From: CAVYWD01 sp963772225 | GTDB taxonomy: Bacteria; Myxococcota; Myxococcia; Myxococcales; UBA5297 | DNA length: 64,000 nt | Direction of reading: 5' to 3' | NCBI GenBank assembly: GCA_963772225.1 | Contig: CAVYWD010000001.1 | Location: forward strand, 434,001-498,000 | In this document: in pieces, positions 35,801 to 44,785 of the stretch | Layout of the letters: the number at the start of each line of letters is the position of its first letter | Numbering within the stretch: the first letter of the stretch is position 1 | The notes under the pieces: model-generated | Database searches by the model: none | What the model was told of the DNA's origin: nothing | What the model saw: only the letters and a program-made list of their open reading frames with translations | Position numbers and translations under genes: made by a program

Positions 35801-38800
35801 CAGCTGGGCGCGTTCTCCCAGGCCGGCGTCTCCGGCCTCTCCGCCGAGCAGCTCTGGGCGCTTTCGACCGCGCAGCTGCACGCCTTGGCCAACACGCAGA
35901 TCGCCGCGCTGTCCACGACGGCAGTCTCTGGGCTCCCTGCGGCCGCGCTGACGGCGCTGAGCGACGACCAGCTCGCGGCGCTCACCGCGACCCAGGTCGC
36001 GTCGGTCACCGCGACGCAGATCACAGAGCTGCCGTCGGACGTGCTGGCGCAGCTCACGGCGACGCAGATGGGCGCGCTCGGGAGCGCGCAGGTGGCCGCG
36101 CTCTCGGCGGCGCAGCTGGGCGCGCTCGCCCCGGCGCAGGTGTCGGCGCTCTCCACCTACGGCCTGGACGGCCTGGGGACGACCCAGGTCCCGCTCTTGA
36201 CCGCGACCCAGCTCGCGGCGCTCAACGCGGCCCAGGCCGGCTCGCTCGACGAGACCCAGGTCGCGGCCCTGACCGCGGCGCAGCTCTCGGGCCTCGGCGT
36301 CGCCCAGCTCAACGGCCTGAGCACCACCGGGCTCTCCGGGCTCACCACCGACCAGGTCGCCGCCATCACCGCCACGCAGCTCTCCGACCTCAGCACGGGC
36401 CTCGCCTCGGCGCTCTCGTCCACCCAGGTCGCGGCGCTCTCGGGGACGCAGCTCTTCGCGCTCTCCGGCGCGCAGCTCGCGGCGCTCTCCACGTCGGCCA
36501 TCCGCGGCCTGACGACCGCCGAGCTGGGGCAGCTCACGACCCGGCAGTGGTCCAGCCTCACCGGCTCGCAGATCGGCGCGCTCACCCTGACCCAGGTCGG
36601 GGCGCTCGTCGACACCGAGCTCGGCGCGCTGACCGCGTCCGAGGTCGCCGGCTTCACCGACACGCAGGCCGCTTCGCTGAGCCCCGCGCAGGTCGCCGCG
36701 TTCAGCACGACCCAAGTCTCGGCGTTCTCGGCGACCGCGGTGAGCGGCCTCGCCACGACGCAGCTGGCGGCGCTCTCCACCAGCCAGCTCCAACAGCTCA
36801 CGAGCGCCCAGCTGGCGGCGCTGAGCTCGAGCCAGCTGGCCTTGCTCTCGTCCGACCAGGTGGCGGCCCTGACGGCGCTGCAGGTCGCTTGGCTCACCTC
36901 CACGGCGGTCGCCAGCCTCGCCACCTCGCAGATCGCCGCGCTGAGCACCTCGCAGGTCGCGGCGCTGACGGCCGCGCAGTCGAGCGCGCTGAGCAGCGAC
37001 GAGTTGGGCGCGCTGACCCCCGCGCAGCTCGGCGCGTTGACGCGGACGCAGCTCGCCGCGCTGAGCACCATGGCGCTCCGGGGGCTTGCGCCCACCGCCC
37101 TGGCCTCGCTGAGCGCGACGCAGCTCCAGTCCCTGACTTCGACCCAGGTCGGCGCGCTGACGCTGACCCAGACCGGCTCGCTGTCGGCCTCGCAGGTAGC
37201 CCAGCTGACCGCGACCGAGATGAGCGGCCTCACCTCCACCGCGGTCGCGGCGCTCACGACCCAGCAGCTGGCGGCGCTGTCGACGACCCAGGTCGCCTCC
37301 TTGTCCACCGCGGCGATACAGGGGCTGACCGCGGACGTGATGGCGGCGCTCTCGAGCGCGCAGTTCTCGGCGCTCTCCGCGGTCGAGGTGGGGGGCCTGA
37401 CCACGGACCAGGTGCAGGCGCTTCCCACGACCCGGGTCAGCGCGCTCACGGCGACCCAACTCCTGGGCTTGACCCAGGACCAGGTCGGGGTTCTCACGAC
37501 GTCGCAGCTGGCGGCGCTCACGTCCACCCAGCTCACCGGCCTCTCGGCGGTGCAGCTGAGCGGCCTGGTCTCCACGCAGATCGCCGGGCTGGCGCCGTCG
37601 CAGCTGAGCTGGCTCAGCGCTTCCCAGCTCGGGCAAATCTCCACCGACGCCGTCGCCGGGCTCACCACGAGCGAGTGGAGCGCGCTGTCCGCCCGGCAAC
37701 TGGCAGGGCTTTCCTCGCGGCAGGTCGGCTCCCTGACCACGACGCTCCTGAGCGCGCTCGGCCCGACCCAGCTCGCGGCGCTCAACACGGTGCAGCTCAA
37801 GGGCCTGGACTCGACCGGCGTCGCGGCGCTGAGCACCGACCAGCTCGCCGCTCTGTCGACGGGCCAGGTGGCGTCGCTCTCGAGCTCAGGCGCGTCCGGC
37901 CTCACCGCGACGCAGCTCCTGTCGCTCACGGCGGACCAGCTGAGCGTGCTGACCCCGAGCGAGATGGGGTCTTTGTCGAGCACGGCGCTGTCGAGCCTGG
38001 GGGCCGACTTCCTGGCGTCGCTCTCGTCGACCCAGCTCGGGAGCCTCTCCAGCACCGGCATGGCGGCGCTCACGCCGACCACCATCGCCAACCTCACCTC
38101 CACCCAGCTCTCGCTGCTGAGCAGCTCCGAGCTCGCCGCCCTGACGTCGACCCAGGCGAGCGCGCTGACGACCGCGCAGCTCGCCTCGCTCGGGGCCGCG
38201 CAGCTCGGCGAGCTGGCTCAGACAGGGCTCGGCGGCCTCACCTCGGGCCAGGTCGCGGCCTTGACCACGACCCAGCTCGGGGCGATGAGCCCGGACCAGA
38301 TCGGCGCGCTCTCGGCCACGGCGATAGGCGGGCTGTCGCAGGCCGACCTCGCGTCCTTGACCGACGCGCAGTTCGCGAGCCTCTCGGAGACGGGCGTGGC
38401 CGGCCTGGCGCCGACCGTCATCGAAAGCCTCACCGGCGACCAGGTGGCGCTGCTCACCTCCACTGAGCTCTACGGCCTGACGTCTTCTCAGGTGGCGGCG
38501 CTGACCTCGTCCCAGCTCTCCCAGCTGTCCACCGCGCAGGTCGCGGCCTTGTCGGCGACGGGCCTCGCCGGGCTCAGCGCGTCGCAGCTCAGCGGCCTTT
38601 CGGACGCCCAGGTCGACAGCCTCAGCTCGGAGCAGATCGCCGGGCTCTCGACGACGGCCGTCGCGTCGCTGTCGACCGCGCGCGTCGCGGACCTCACGGC
38701 CGACCAGCTCAGCGGCCTCGGGCGAATGCAGCTCCGATCCCTGACGACCGACCAGCTGGCCGCGCTCTCGACGACGCAGATCGGCGCCCTGGGAGGCGAC

Positions 38801-39121
38801 CAGTTCGCGAGCCTGACCTCGACCCAGCTTTTGGAGCTTTCGCCCACCCAGCTCGGCGCGTTGACCTCCGCGCAGGTGGGGGCGCTCTCCCCGGCCGAGA
38901 TCGGCTTGCTCGCCCCGACCCAGCTCGACTACCTGGCGGACACCCAGCTCACCGGCATCACCACGACCACCATCGCCGAGCTCTCGACGGCGGACGTCGC
39001 TCAGCTCACGACCACGGTGATAGGAGAGCTCGGCCCGGTGCTGCTGGCCGCCTTCACGGACACCCAGCTGGCGAGCATGTCCAGCGACCAGCTCCAGGCG
39101 CTGAGCGACGCCATGGTATGA
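29820..39121 (+). CDS. Giant Ser/Thr-rich octapeptide-repeat protein (two single-base frameshifts)
   Basis: Would encode about 3,099 residues, almost entirely tandem 8-residue repeats (roughly 385 units) with the consensus L-[S/T]-x-x-[Q/E/A]-[L/V/I]-x-[A/G]. Repeats run from octad 1 at 29859 to the last codons before the stop. The frame shifts twice: an extra A at 29898-29899 and an extra G at 32033. Removing both keeps the octad phase exactly (GAT-like QIS and TQIRSL are restored) and gives 3,100 codons. Charged, aromatic and Cys residues are rare. Synonymous codons vary widely between units, and Ser at position 2 uses both TCN and AGC, so the array is old and conserved at the protein level. 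There is no clear signal peptide, anchor or known domain. ATG 29820 is the nearest start before the repeats but lacks a ribosome site; 29661 is the alternative. The glycosyltransferase gene follows after 67 bp. The cellular role is unknown; a surface, filament or scaffold protein is plausible. Confidence 0.85.
31036..31900 (+). repeat. Higher-order duplication of 24 octads inside the giant repeat gene
   Basis: The block of about 12 octads starting at 31036 (with VGQLLQSQFASISETLLAAL) recurs at 31612 (with VGELLLPQFAPLSATLVAAL), exactly 576 bp or 24 octads later, with the same order of atypical units in both. This points to segmental duplication on top of the 8-residue unit. Confidence 0.7.
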
Positions 39122-39188
39122 ATCGACCGCTCGCTTCTGCCGGCGGCACCCGGTACTCGCAACGAATGCTCGGGAGCTTCCAGAGACC

Positions 39189-41192
39189 ATGGGGACCGAC
39201 CTCTTCAACGCGGCCATCGTCCGGTCCATCGCCCGCGACCTGGGCGTCCAGGACCTCATCCGCATCGCCGAGGCGCTGAAGCTCGACGGGCCACCCAAGG
39301 CGGTGGAGACGCTCTACGCCACCTGGGTCCAGCACAACGCCGACCACCCGCTGCTGTACGCGGTGCTGTTCAACTACTCGGTGGCGCTCACGGACGCGGG
39401 AAACCTGGCGCTGGCGGGCGAGTGCCTGCAACGGGCCCTTTCCCTCAACGCGGACTTCATGCCCGCGTACATCAACCTGGGGCGCGTCCAGGAGCGCCAG
39501 GGCAACGTGGGCTTGGCCGTGGCGCAGTGGTCGGCGGCGCTGGGCCGCATGGCGGCGGTCAACGGGCCGGCCATCGCCCACAAAACCACGGCGCTCAACC
39601 AGAGCGCGCGGGCGCTGGAGGCCGCGAACCAAGACGAGCCCGCCGAGTCCATGCTTCGGCAGAGCCTGGAGCTCGACTGCCATCAGCGCGAGGCCGTCCA
39701 GCACCTGGTGGCGCTGAGGCAGCGGCAGTGCGAGTGGCCGGTCGTCCTCCCTTCGGAGCGCGTGAGCCGCGAGTGCCTGAGGCGCGGCATGTCGCCGCTC
39801 TCGGCCGCGGCCTACACCGACGACCCGCTCCTGCACCTGGCGCTCGGCGCGCACTACAACCAGGCGGAGGTCGGCATCCCCTCGGCCGCGCTCGACGCGT
39901 GGCCGGCCGCGGAGGCGGCCTCGGGGCCGCTGCGAGTCGGCTACCTGTCCTCCGACCTTCGCGAGCACGCGGTCGGCTACCTCATGACCGAAGTGCTGGG
40001 GCTGCACGACCGCAAGGCGGTGGAGGTCTTCTCCTATTACTGCGGCCCGGAGGCGCACGACCCGCTGCACGCGCATTTCCAGGCGACGTCCGACCATTGG
40101 TGCTCCGTCGTGGGCATGGACGACGACGCGGCCGCGCGCCGCATCGCAAAGGACGGCGTGCAGATCCTCGTGGACCTCAACGGCTACACCCGCGAGGCGA
40201 GGCTCGGGGTCGTCGCGCGCAAGCCCGCACCGGTCATCGTGAATTGGCTCGGATATCCGGGGACCATGGCGAGCCCGTACCACCATTACCTCGTCGCCGA
40301 CGATTGGATCATCCCGGAGTCGCACGAATTGTATTACTCGGAGAAGGTGCTGCGGCTGCCCTGCTATCAACCGAACAACCGTTCCCGCGCGGTGGCGCCG
40401 GACCCGCCGTCGCGCGCGGCTGCGGGCCTGCCTGAGAACGCGGTCGTCTATTGTTGCTTCAACGGTGCGCACAAAATCAACCGGTTCACGTTCGACCGCT
40501 GGCTCATGATCGTGGCGCAGGTGCCGGGCAGCGTCCTGTGGCTCTTGAGCAGCACCGAAGGGGCGCACCAGCGCCTCCGGGAATACGCCGCGGCCCGGGG
40601 CATTGCAAAGGAGCGGCTGGTATTCGCGCAAAAGCTCGCCAACCCGGCGCACCTCGCCCGGTATCCGCTCGCCGACCTGTTCCTGGACACGACGCCCTAC
40701 GGCGCCCACACCACGGCGTCCGACGCCCTGTGGATGGGCGTGCCGGTGCTGACGCTGAGCGGGCGGTCGTTCGCGTCGCGGGTCTGCGGCAGCCTGGCCC
40801 GCTCCGCCGGCACGCCCGAGCTGGTCTGCGAGTCGGCTGAGGCGTTCGTCCAGCGCGGGGTGGAATTGGGACGCGATCGCGCGCTGCTCGCGGCGCTGCG
40901 GCAGCGGCTGCAGGACGGGCGCGCGGCGAGCACGCTGTTCGATACGCCAGGGCTCGTGCGCGGGCTCGAGGACCTCTACCGGAGCATGTGGCAGGATTTC
41001 AAGGAAGGGAAGCTGCCGAAGCCGGACCTCGCCAACCTGGACGTGTATCTCGAGGTTGGGATGCAGGGCGACGCCGAGGACGTCGAGATGCAGGGCGTTG
41101 CCGATTACCGCGACATGTGGATGGAGCGGCTCGCGAAGCGGAGCAGGTATCGGCCTATCGAGGCGGACCGGCGGCTGGTGGCGCAGAAGTAG
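39189..41192 (+). CDS. GT41 glycosyltransferase (SPINDLY/O-GlcNAc-transferase family) with TPR-like N-terminus
   Basis: Predicted cytoplasmic protein O-glycosyltransferase of 667 residues. The N-terminal 180 residues are helical TPR-like repeats (for example ADFMPAYINLGRVQERQGN). The catalytic part has the two halves of GT41: RVGYLSSDLREHAVGYL with His260, ILVDLNGYTREAR, WLGYPGTM, then YCCFNGAHKINRFT with Lys429 and LDTTPYGAHTTASDALW with Asp512. These correspond to His498, Lys842 and Asp925 of human OGT as I recall the alignment, so the active site looks intact. ATG 39189 has a GGGAG site upstream. It starts 67 bp after the giant Ser/Thr-rich repeat gene on the same strand, so that protein is its obvious candidate substrate; this is inference. 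The donor sugar cannot be read from sequence. Confidence 0.93.
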   Translation: MGTDLFNAAIVRSIARDLGVQDLIRIAEALKLDGPPKAVETLYATWVQHNADHPLLYAVLFNYSVALTDAGNLALAGECLQRALSLNADFMPAYINLGRVQERQGNVGLAVAQWSAALGRMAAVNGPAIAHKTTALNQSARALEAANQDEPAESMLRQSLELDCHQREAVQHLVALRQRQCEWPVVLPSERVSRECLRRGMSPLSAAAYTDDPLLHLALGAHYNQAEVGIPSAALDAWPAAEAASGPLRVGYLSSDLREHAVGYLMTEVLGLHDRKAVEVFSYYCGPEAHDPLHAHFQATSDHWCSVVGMDDDAAARRIAKDGVQILVDLNGYTREARLGVVARKPAPVIVNWLGYPGTMASPYHHYLVADDWIIPESHELYYSEKVLRLPCYQPNNRSRAVAPDPPSRAAAGLPENAVVYCCFNGAHKINRFTFDRWLMIVAQVPGSVLWLLSSTEGAHQRLREYAAARGIAKERLVFAQKLANPAHLARYPLADLFLDTTPYGAHTTASDALWMGVPVLTLSGRSFASRVCGSLARSAGTPELVCESAEAFVQRGVELGRDRALLAALRQRLQDGRAASTLFDTPGLVRGLEDLYRSMWQDFKEGKLPKPDLANLDVYLEVGMQGDAEDVEMQGVADYRDMWMERLAKRSRYRPIEADRRLVAQK

Positions 41193-41372
41193 CGTTCAGC
41201 GTTCTTTCCGCTTCGAGTGAACTCGGCTCGCCTCTTCTGGCCAGCGCGCCGCGCTCAGAGTGGACGACGGCAGAGCTGTCAAACAGTCCGCTTTCCGTAA
41301 TGGATGCGACAAACGGATTTCCGCGTGCGTCCAAACGGCAGCGGGTCGCCAGATCCAATTCGGGAGGTAGTC

Positions 41373-41794
41373 ATGACGAAGCAGATGCAACAAATGAGAG
41401 ACGAGACGATAGACAGCATCCGCGACGCGCTCAAAGAGACGGGGCATGAGCTCGGAAGGAAGACAGAAGAGCTCAAAGACCCAATTTTCTTGCGCGGATA
41501 TCGTTCCGCATATCGCATATTGAAGGGAAATGAAGCAATTCCGGTTCTTGTTACATTCGAACACCAAGATCAGCAGGGAACCGCCGAGCAGAAGGTCCCC
41601 TACCACGTCATCTGCCTCGCCGAGGCGATTCGGAACAAGCTCGCAGATCGCGTCTATCTCGTCCTCGGCGGACAAAACTCGGCCTGGAAACACCTGCGAG
41701 GCGATGCCTCGGGGCGGTCATCAAAGGTGCACACGAAGTTCAAATCCTCGACCTTTCGCAATTCACCAATCTCGCCGAGGACGACAAGCTCTGA
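41373..41794 (+). pseudogene. Short possible PD-(D/E)XK-type nuclease, frameshifted
   Basis: Would encode 140 residues if one G is restored in a G-run near 41720. The first frame gives a Lys/Glu-rich helix, then IPVLVTFEHQD and a TAEQKVPYHVICLAEAIR segment; the second frame finishes with GAVIKGAHEVQILDLSQFTNL and a stop. The strand-ExK-helix order (AEQK) and the later VYLVLGG strand resemble the end of type II restriction-endonuclease-like folds, but similarity is weak and the N-terminal catalytic Asp is not obvious. ATG 41373 has a strong GGGAGG site. Base composition is clearly richer in A/T than in the neighbours, which suggests horizontal transfer. No methyltransferase partner is nearby. 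Confidence 0.5.
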
Positions 41795-41830
41795 CCCGGG
41801 CTCAATCGGCTGCCCCTCACCCCTCGGCCG

Positions 41831-42700
41831 CTAATCCACCCCCAGCGCCACGCGCATCACCATGGTGGTCACGAACCCGGCGACAATCCCGAAGGTCGCC
41901 GTCGCCTCATTCCCGTGGCTGTGCGTCTCCGGAATGATCTCGTTCGAGGTCACGCTGATGAGCGACCCCGCCGCGAGCGCCAAGGCGAACGGCATGGCCC
42001 CGGCAATGGCCTGGGCGAAATAGAAGCCCACCGCGGCAGTGAGCGGCACGGTGAGCCCGGTCGCGCTGGTGACCAGGAGCGCGGTGACGCGCGAGATGCC
42101 GCCCTTGCGCAGCGGCGCCGACATCACCAGCCCCTCGCAGACGTTCTGCAGCCCCACGGTCAGGGCCACCAAGAACCCCAAGGGCCGCGTCGCGCCCGAG
42201 GCGAAGCTCGCGCCGATGGCGAAGCCCTCCGGCAGCCGGTGGAACACCAGCGCGCCGCTGATGAGCATGCCCCTGCGCACGTCGGCGGCATGCGAGTGCT
42301 CCGCCGGATGCGCCTCCTCGGCTTCCTCGGCCTCCTCGGCTTCATCGCCGTGCTCGTCGTGGAACTGAGCCCCGGCTCGCAGGTGGTCGTGGTGCCCGCC
42401 GGCGTGCTCATGGGGGATGAGCCGCTCCACCGCGAAGAGGATGGCGAACCCGGCGACGAAGCCGAGCAGCACCAGCGCGAGCAAACCGTGGTTGAGCTCG
42501 GCGCCGTGCCGCACTCCGGAGAGCGCCTGCGGCAAGAGCCCCAGAGTCGCCGCCGAGAGCATGAGCCCGGCGCCGAAGCCGAGCACGGCGTCGTAGGCCC
42601 GGCGCGGCAGCCGGTCGACCACGAAGAACGGAAGTGAACCCGCGCCGGTGCAGAGCCCCGTCGCGGCCGATATGAGCAGGATGAAATACACGGGCGCCAT
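41831..42700 (-). CDS. ZIP-family metal transporter
   Basis: Inner-membrane transporter for zinc or related divalent metals. The 289-residue protein has about eight hydrophobic segments. Metal-site motifs are HRLPEGFAIG in helix IV and QNVCEGLVMS in helix V, with NEIIPETHSHGNE near the end. The usual HNxPEG appears here as HRLPEG. A long loop between helices III and IV (about residues 95-140) is rich in His, Asp and Glu, including an acidic run of Glu-Ala-Glu type, and probably binds metal. It is transcribed away from the nuclease-like gene and lies downstream of the acyltransferase gene on the same strand. Confidence 0.9.
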   Translation of the reverse strand: MAPVYFILLISAATGLCTGAGSLPFFVVDRLPRRAYDAVLGFGAGLMLSAATLGLLPQALSGVRHGAELNHGLLALVLLGFVAGFAILFAVERLIPHEHAGGHHDHLRAGAQFHDEHGDEAEEAEEAEEAHPAEHSHAADVRRGMLISGALVFHRLPEGFAIGASFASGATRPLGFLVALTVGLQNVCEGLVMSAPLRKGGISRVTALLVTSATGLTVPLTAAVGFYFAQAIAGAMPFALALAAGSLISVTSNEIIPETHSHGNEATATFGIVAGFVTTMVMRVALGVD

Positions 42701-42784
42701 GCTAGTGCCTGCCCCGGGCCCCTCGTCCAGTGTGTCGCGCAGAAAATCCGAGAGTCGCTGCCCCGAAGGCTCCCGGCGGCGGCG

Positions 42785-43862
42785 CTACCCCGCCGAAGGC
42801 GCGCCCACCGCCCTCGGCGAGCGCCGCCCACCCAACACCGCGTCGTAGGCCTTGCCGACAGCCCAGCTGAACAGGAACGTCAGGCCGATGAGCAAAGCGG
42901 TCATCCCCGCGTACGCGGGCCAGGAGAGCCGGTCGCCGAAGCGGGCGTGGAACGAGAACCCCCAGAGCACCGGCCAAAAGAGCATCGCCTCGTGGCCGAA
43001 GTAGGCGGCCAGGGACGAGGTCCCGAAGACCTCGACGAAGCGAACTGGCGCGCTTGCCTGCCATCGCCCGCGCAGCCCGTTCTCGAGGACCGAGAGCGCC
43101 AAAGCGAAGGCGAGCACCACCAGCCACCGCTGGGCGTGGTTCACGCAAGTGTAGTAGCCCCCGGCCGGATGGGCGGCGAGCAGGCGACTCCCCGCCTCGT
43201 AGAGCCCGGCTCCGGCAGCCCAGAGGAGCGCCAGGTACCCCGCCATGGCCTTGGCGCTGGCGAAGGCGCAGAGCGCGCCCAGGGCGCCGCCGAGGAAGAC
43301 GTAGCCGGACCAGGGAAAGAGCGGGAAGACCGAACCCGAGCTCGTGCCGGTGAAGTGCGCGAACGGGAGCGAGCGGATGCGCGCCGCGGCGGGCGTCGCG
43401 AGGAACACCGCGAGCGCAAGCGCGAGCGAGGCGACGGCCAGAACGCGCGGGCGCCGGGCGAGCCCGGCGAAGAGCGGCAGCGCCGCCAGCAGCGACAAGC
43501 CGATGCAGCTCAAGATGTCGATGCGCAGCAGCCACTTGGGCTCGCGGACGATGGGGAACCGAGATCCACGTCATGGCGGCGGCCACGCCCAGCACCTCGC
43601 CAATGCGCCGCAAGCTCTTGAGCGCTCGGCGCCCTCGTCCGCCGGACGCCGCCCCGCGGACCTGCACCAGGGCGAGCGAGAAACCTGCCGCCAGGATGAA
43701 CGACGGGGCGACCAGGCCGTCGACGAACTGCACTCGGGCGAACTCGGGACCTCGGCGCAGCTCGGGCCGCAAGAGGCTCAGCGCGTGCGTCTGGACCATC
43801 ACGAGGACCGCGATGCCGCGGAGCCAATCGAAGGCCTTGACTCGGCCGGCGCAAAGAGCCAT
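42785..43862 (-). CDS. DUF1624/heparan-alpha-glucosaminide N-acetyltransferase-like membrane protein, frameshifted
   Basis: Integral membrane acyltransferase-like protein of 358 residues once one extra base near 43555 is removed. The N-terminal half carries FDWLRGIAVLVMVQTHAL and FVDGLVAPSFILAAGFSLAL, typical of the DUF1624/OpgC-type superfamily. The second half, in the adjacent frame, continues with IDILSCIGLSLLAALPLF and about seven more hydrophobic segments. The junction reads MTWIS-FPIVREPKWLLRIDIL when repaired, which is natural for the family. ATG 43862 is the start. Members transfer acetyl or succinyl groups to envelope glycans; the substrate here is unknown. Repaired length is a multiple of three, so a sequencing error is likely. 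Confidence 0.8.
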
Positions 43863-44032
43863 CGGCTCCTCCCTTCACTTCGGGTGAAGGCCGATTATCG
43901 CCTGCCCGCGCGCCCGCCGCGCGATCATCGCGCGCACCCTCCTCCTCCGCTGCCGCCGAGCTTGTCGCCCTCGGCCGGCCTGCGCAGGTTCGAAGGAAGA
44001 GGGCCAGCCTTGGGACCTTCGGGAGATTTCGC

Positions 44033-44710
44033 ATGAACCCGCTTCTTCGGGGCGCGCTGGCCGTCGCCTTCCTCGCGCTCTTTCCCCTTGCGCCCGCGGC
44101 CTCGGAGCTCGTCGATTCTTCGACCGGGACGCGGTTCGCGACGACCGCGAAAGCCGGAGGAACCGAGTTCGAGTGCCTGGGCGCTGGGGTCCGGAAGATG
44201 TTCGCCTTCAAGGTGTACGCGGTCGCCTATTGTGTGGACGAGGAGCGCGCGGACGCCGTCGACGAGCTCGGGAAGGAGCTGCACTCGAGCCTCTCCGGCG
44301 AGGAGCTCGCCCGGGCGCTCGAAGACGACCCGAGCTTCTATCAGCACCTCCAGAGGCTCCCGGGCGACAAGCTCGTCATCCTGCACATGGTGCGCGACGT
44401 CGACCGCCAGAAGCTCGCCGACGCGTTTCGCAAGTCGCTCCGGGACGTGCTCCCGCGGGAGAAGGTGGAGAAGCTCGTCGCCGCCATCCCCGCCGACGTG
44501 CGAAGCGGCGAGAACGCGCTGCTCTTCTCCAGCGGCGAGAGCCTCGTCATCGACATCGGCGGCCGGCAGTCCGCGATCCAGGATGCCCAGATCGCCCGCG
44601 AGCTCTGGTCGGTATGGTTGGGCCCTGAGAGCGTGTCGCCGTCGCTCAAGCGCTCCATTGCCGAGAACGCGGCGGGCGTCGGCGCCGTGTCCGCCGCCAG
44701 TCGCGGATAA
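44033..44710 (+). CDS. Chalcone-isomerase-like domain protein, exported
   Basis: A 225-residue protein with a signal peptide (about 1-23, cleaved after PAASE or nearby) and one chalcone-isomerase-like domain. Hallmarks are the GAGVRKMFAFKVYAVAYCVDE strand pair near the start, the VILHMVRDVDRQKLADAF segment in the middle, and GESLVIDIGGR near the end. Bacterial members are usually periplasmic, probably bind fatty acids or other small ligands, and lack isomerase activity. It faces the minus-strand lipoprotein gene tail to tail. A weak hairpin (about 44724-44743) lies between the two stops. Confidence 0.85.
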   Translation: MNPLLRGALAVAFLALFPLAPAASELVDSSTGTRFATTAKAGGTEFECLGAGVRKMFAFKVYAVAYCVDEERADAVDELGKELHSSLSGEELARALEDDPSFYQHLQRLPGDKLVILHMVRDVDRQKLADAFRKSLRDVLPREKVEKLVAAIPADVRSGENALLFSSGESLVIDIGGRQSAIQDAQIARELWSVWLGPESVSPSLKRSIAENAAGVGAVSAASRG

Positions 44711-44785
44711 GGGATAAGGTCGAGGGGCCCGGATGAGCCCCCTTAAGATGCGGTGGCGATGTCCGCGGCGCCTCTGCGCCCGGGG

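Noticed and set aside
34703..37699. 998-codon minus-strand open frame opposite the repeat gene
   Set aside because: Its own short periodicity is only the reverse image of the 24-bp coding repeat; no start signal, and the plus strand has the conserved octad with synonymous variation.
44723..44743. Rho-independent terminator between the chalcone-isomerase-like and beta-helix genes
   Set aside because: Only a five-base-pair stem with a bulge and no T-run; too weak to list as a terminator.
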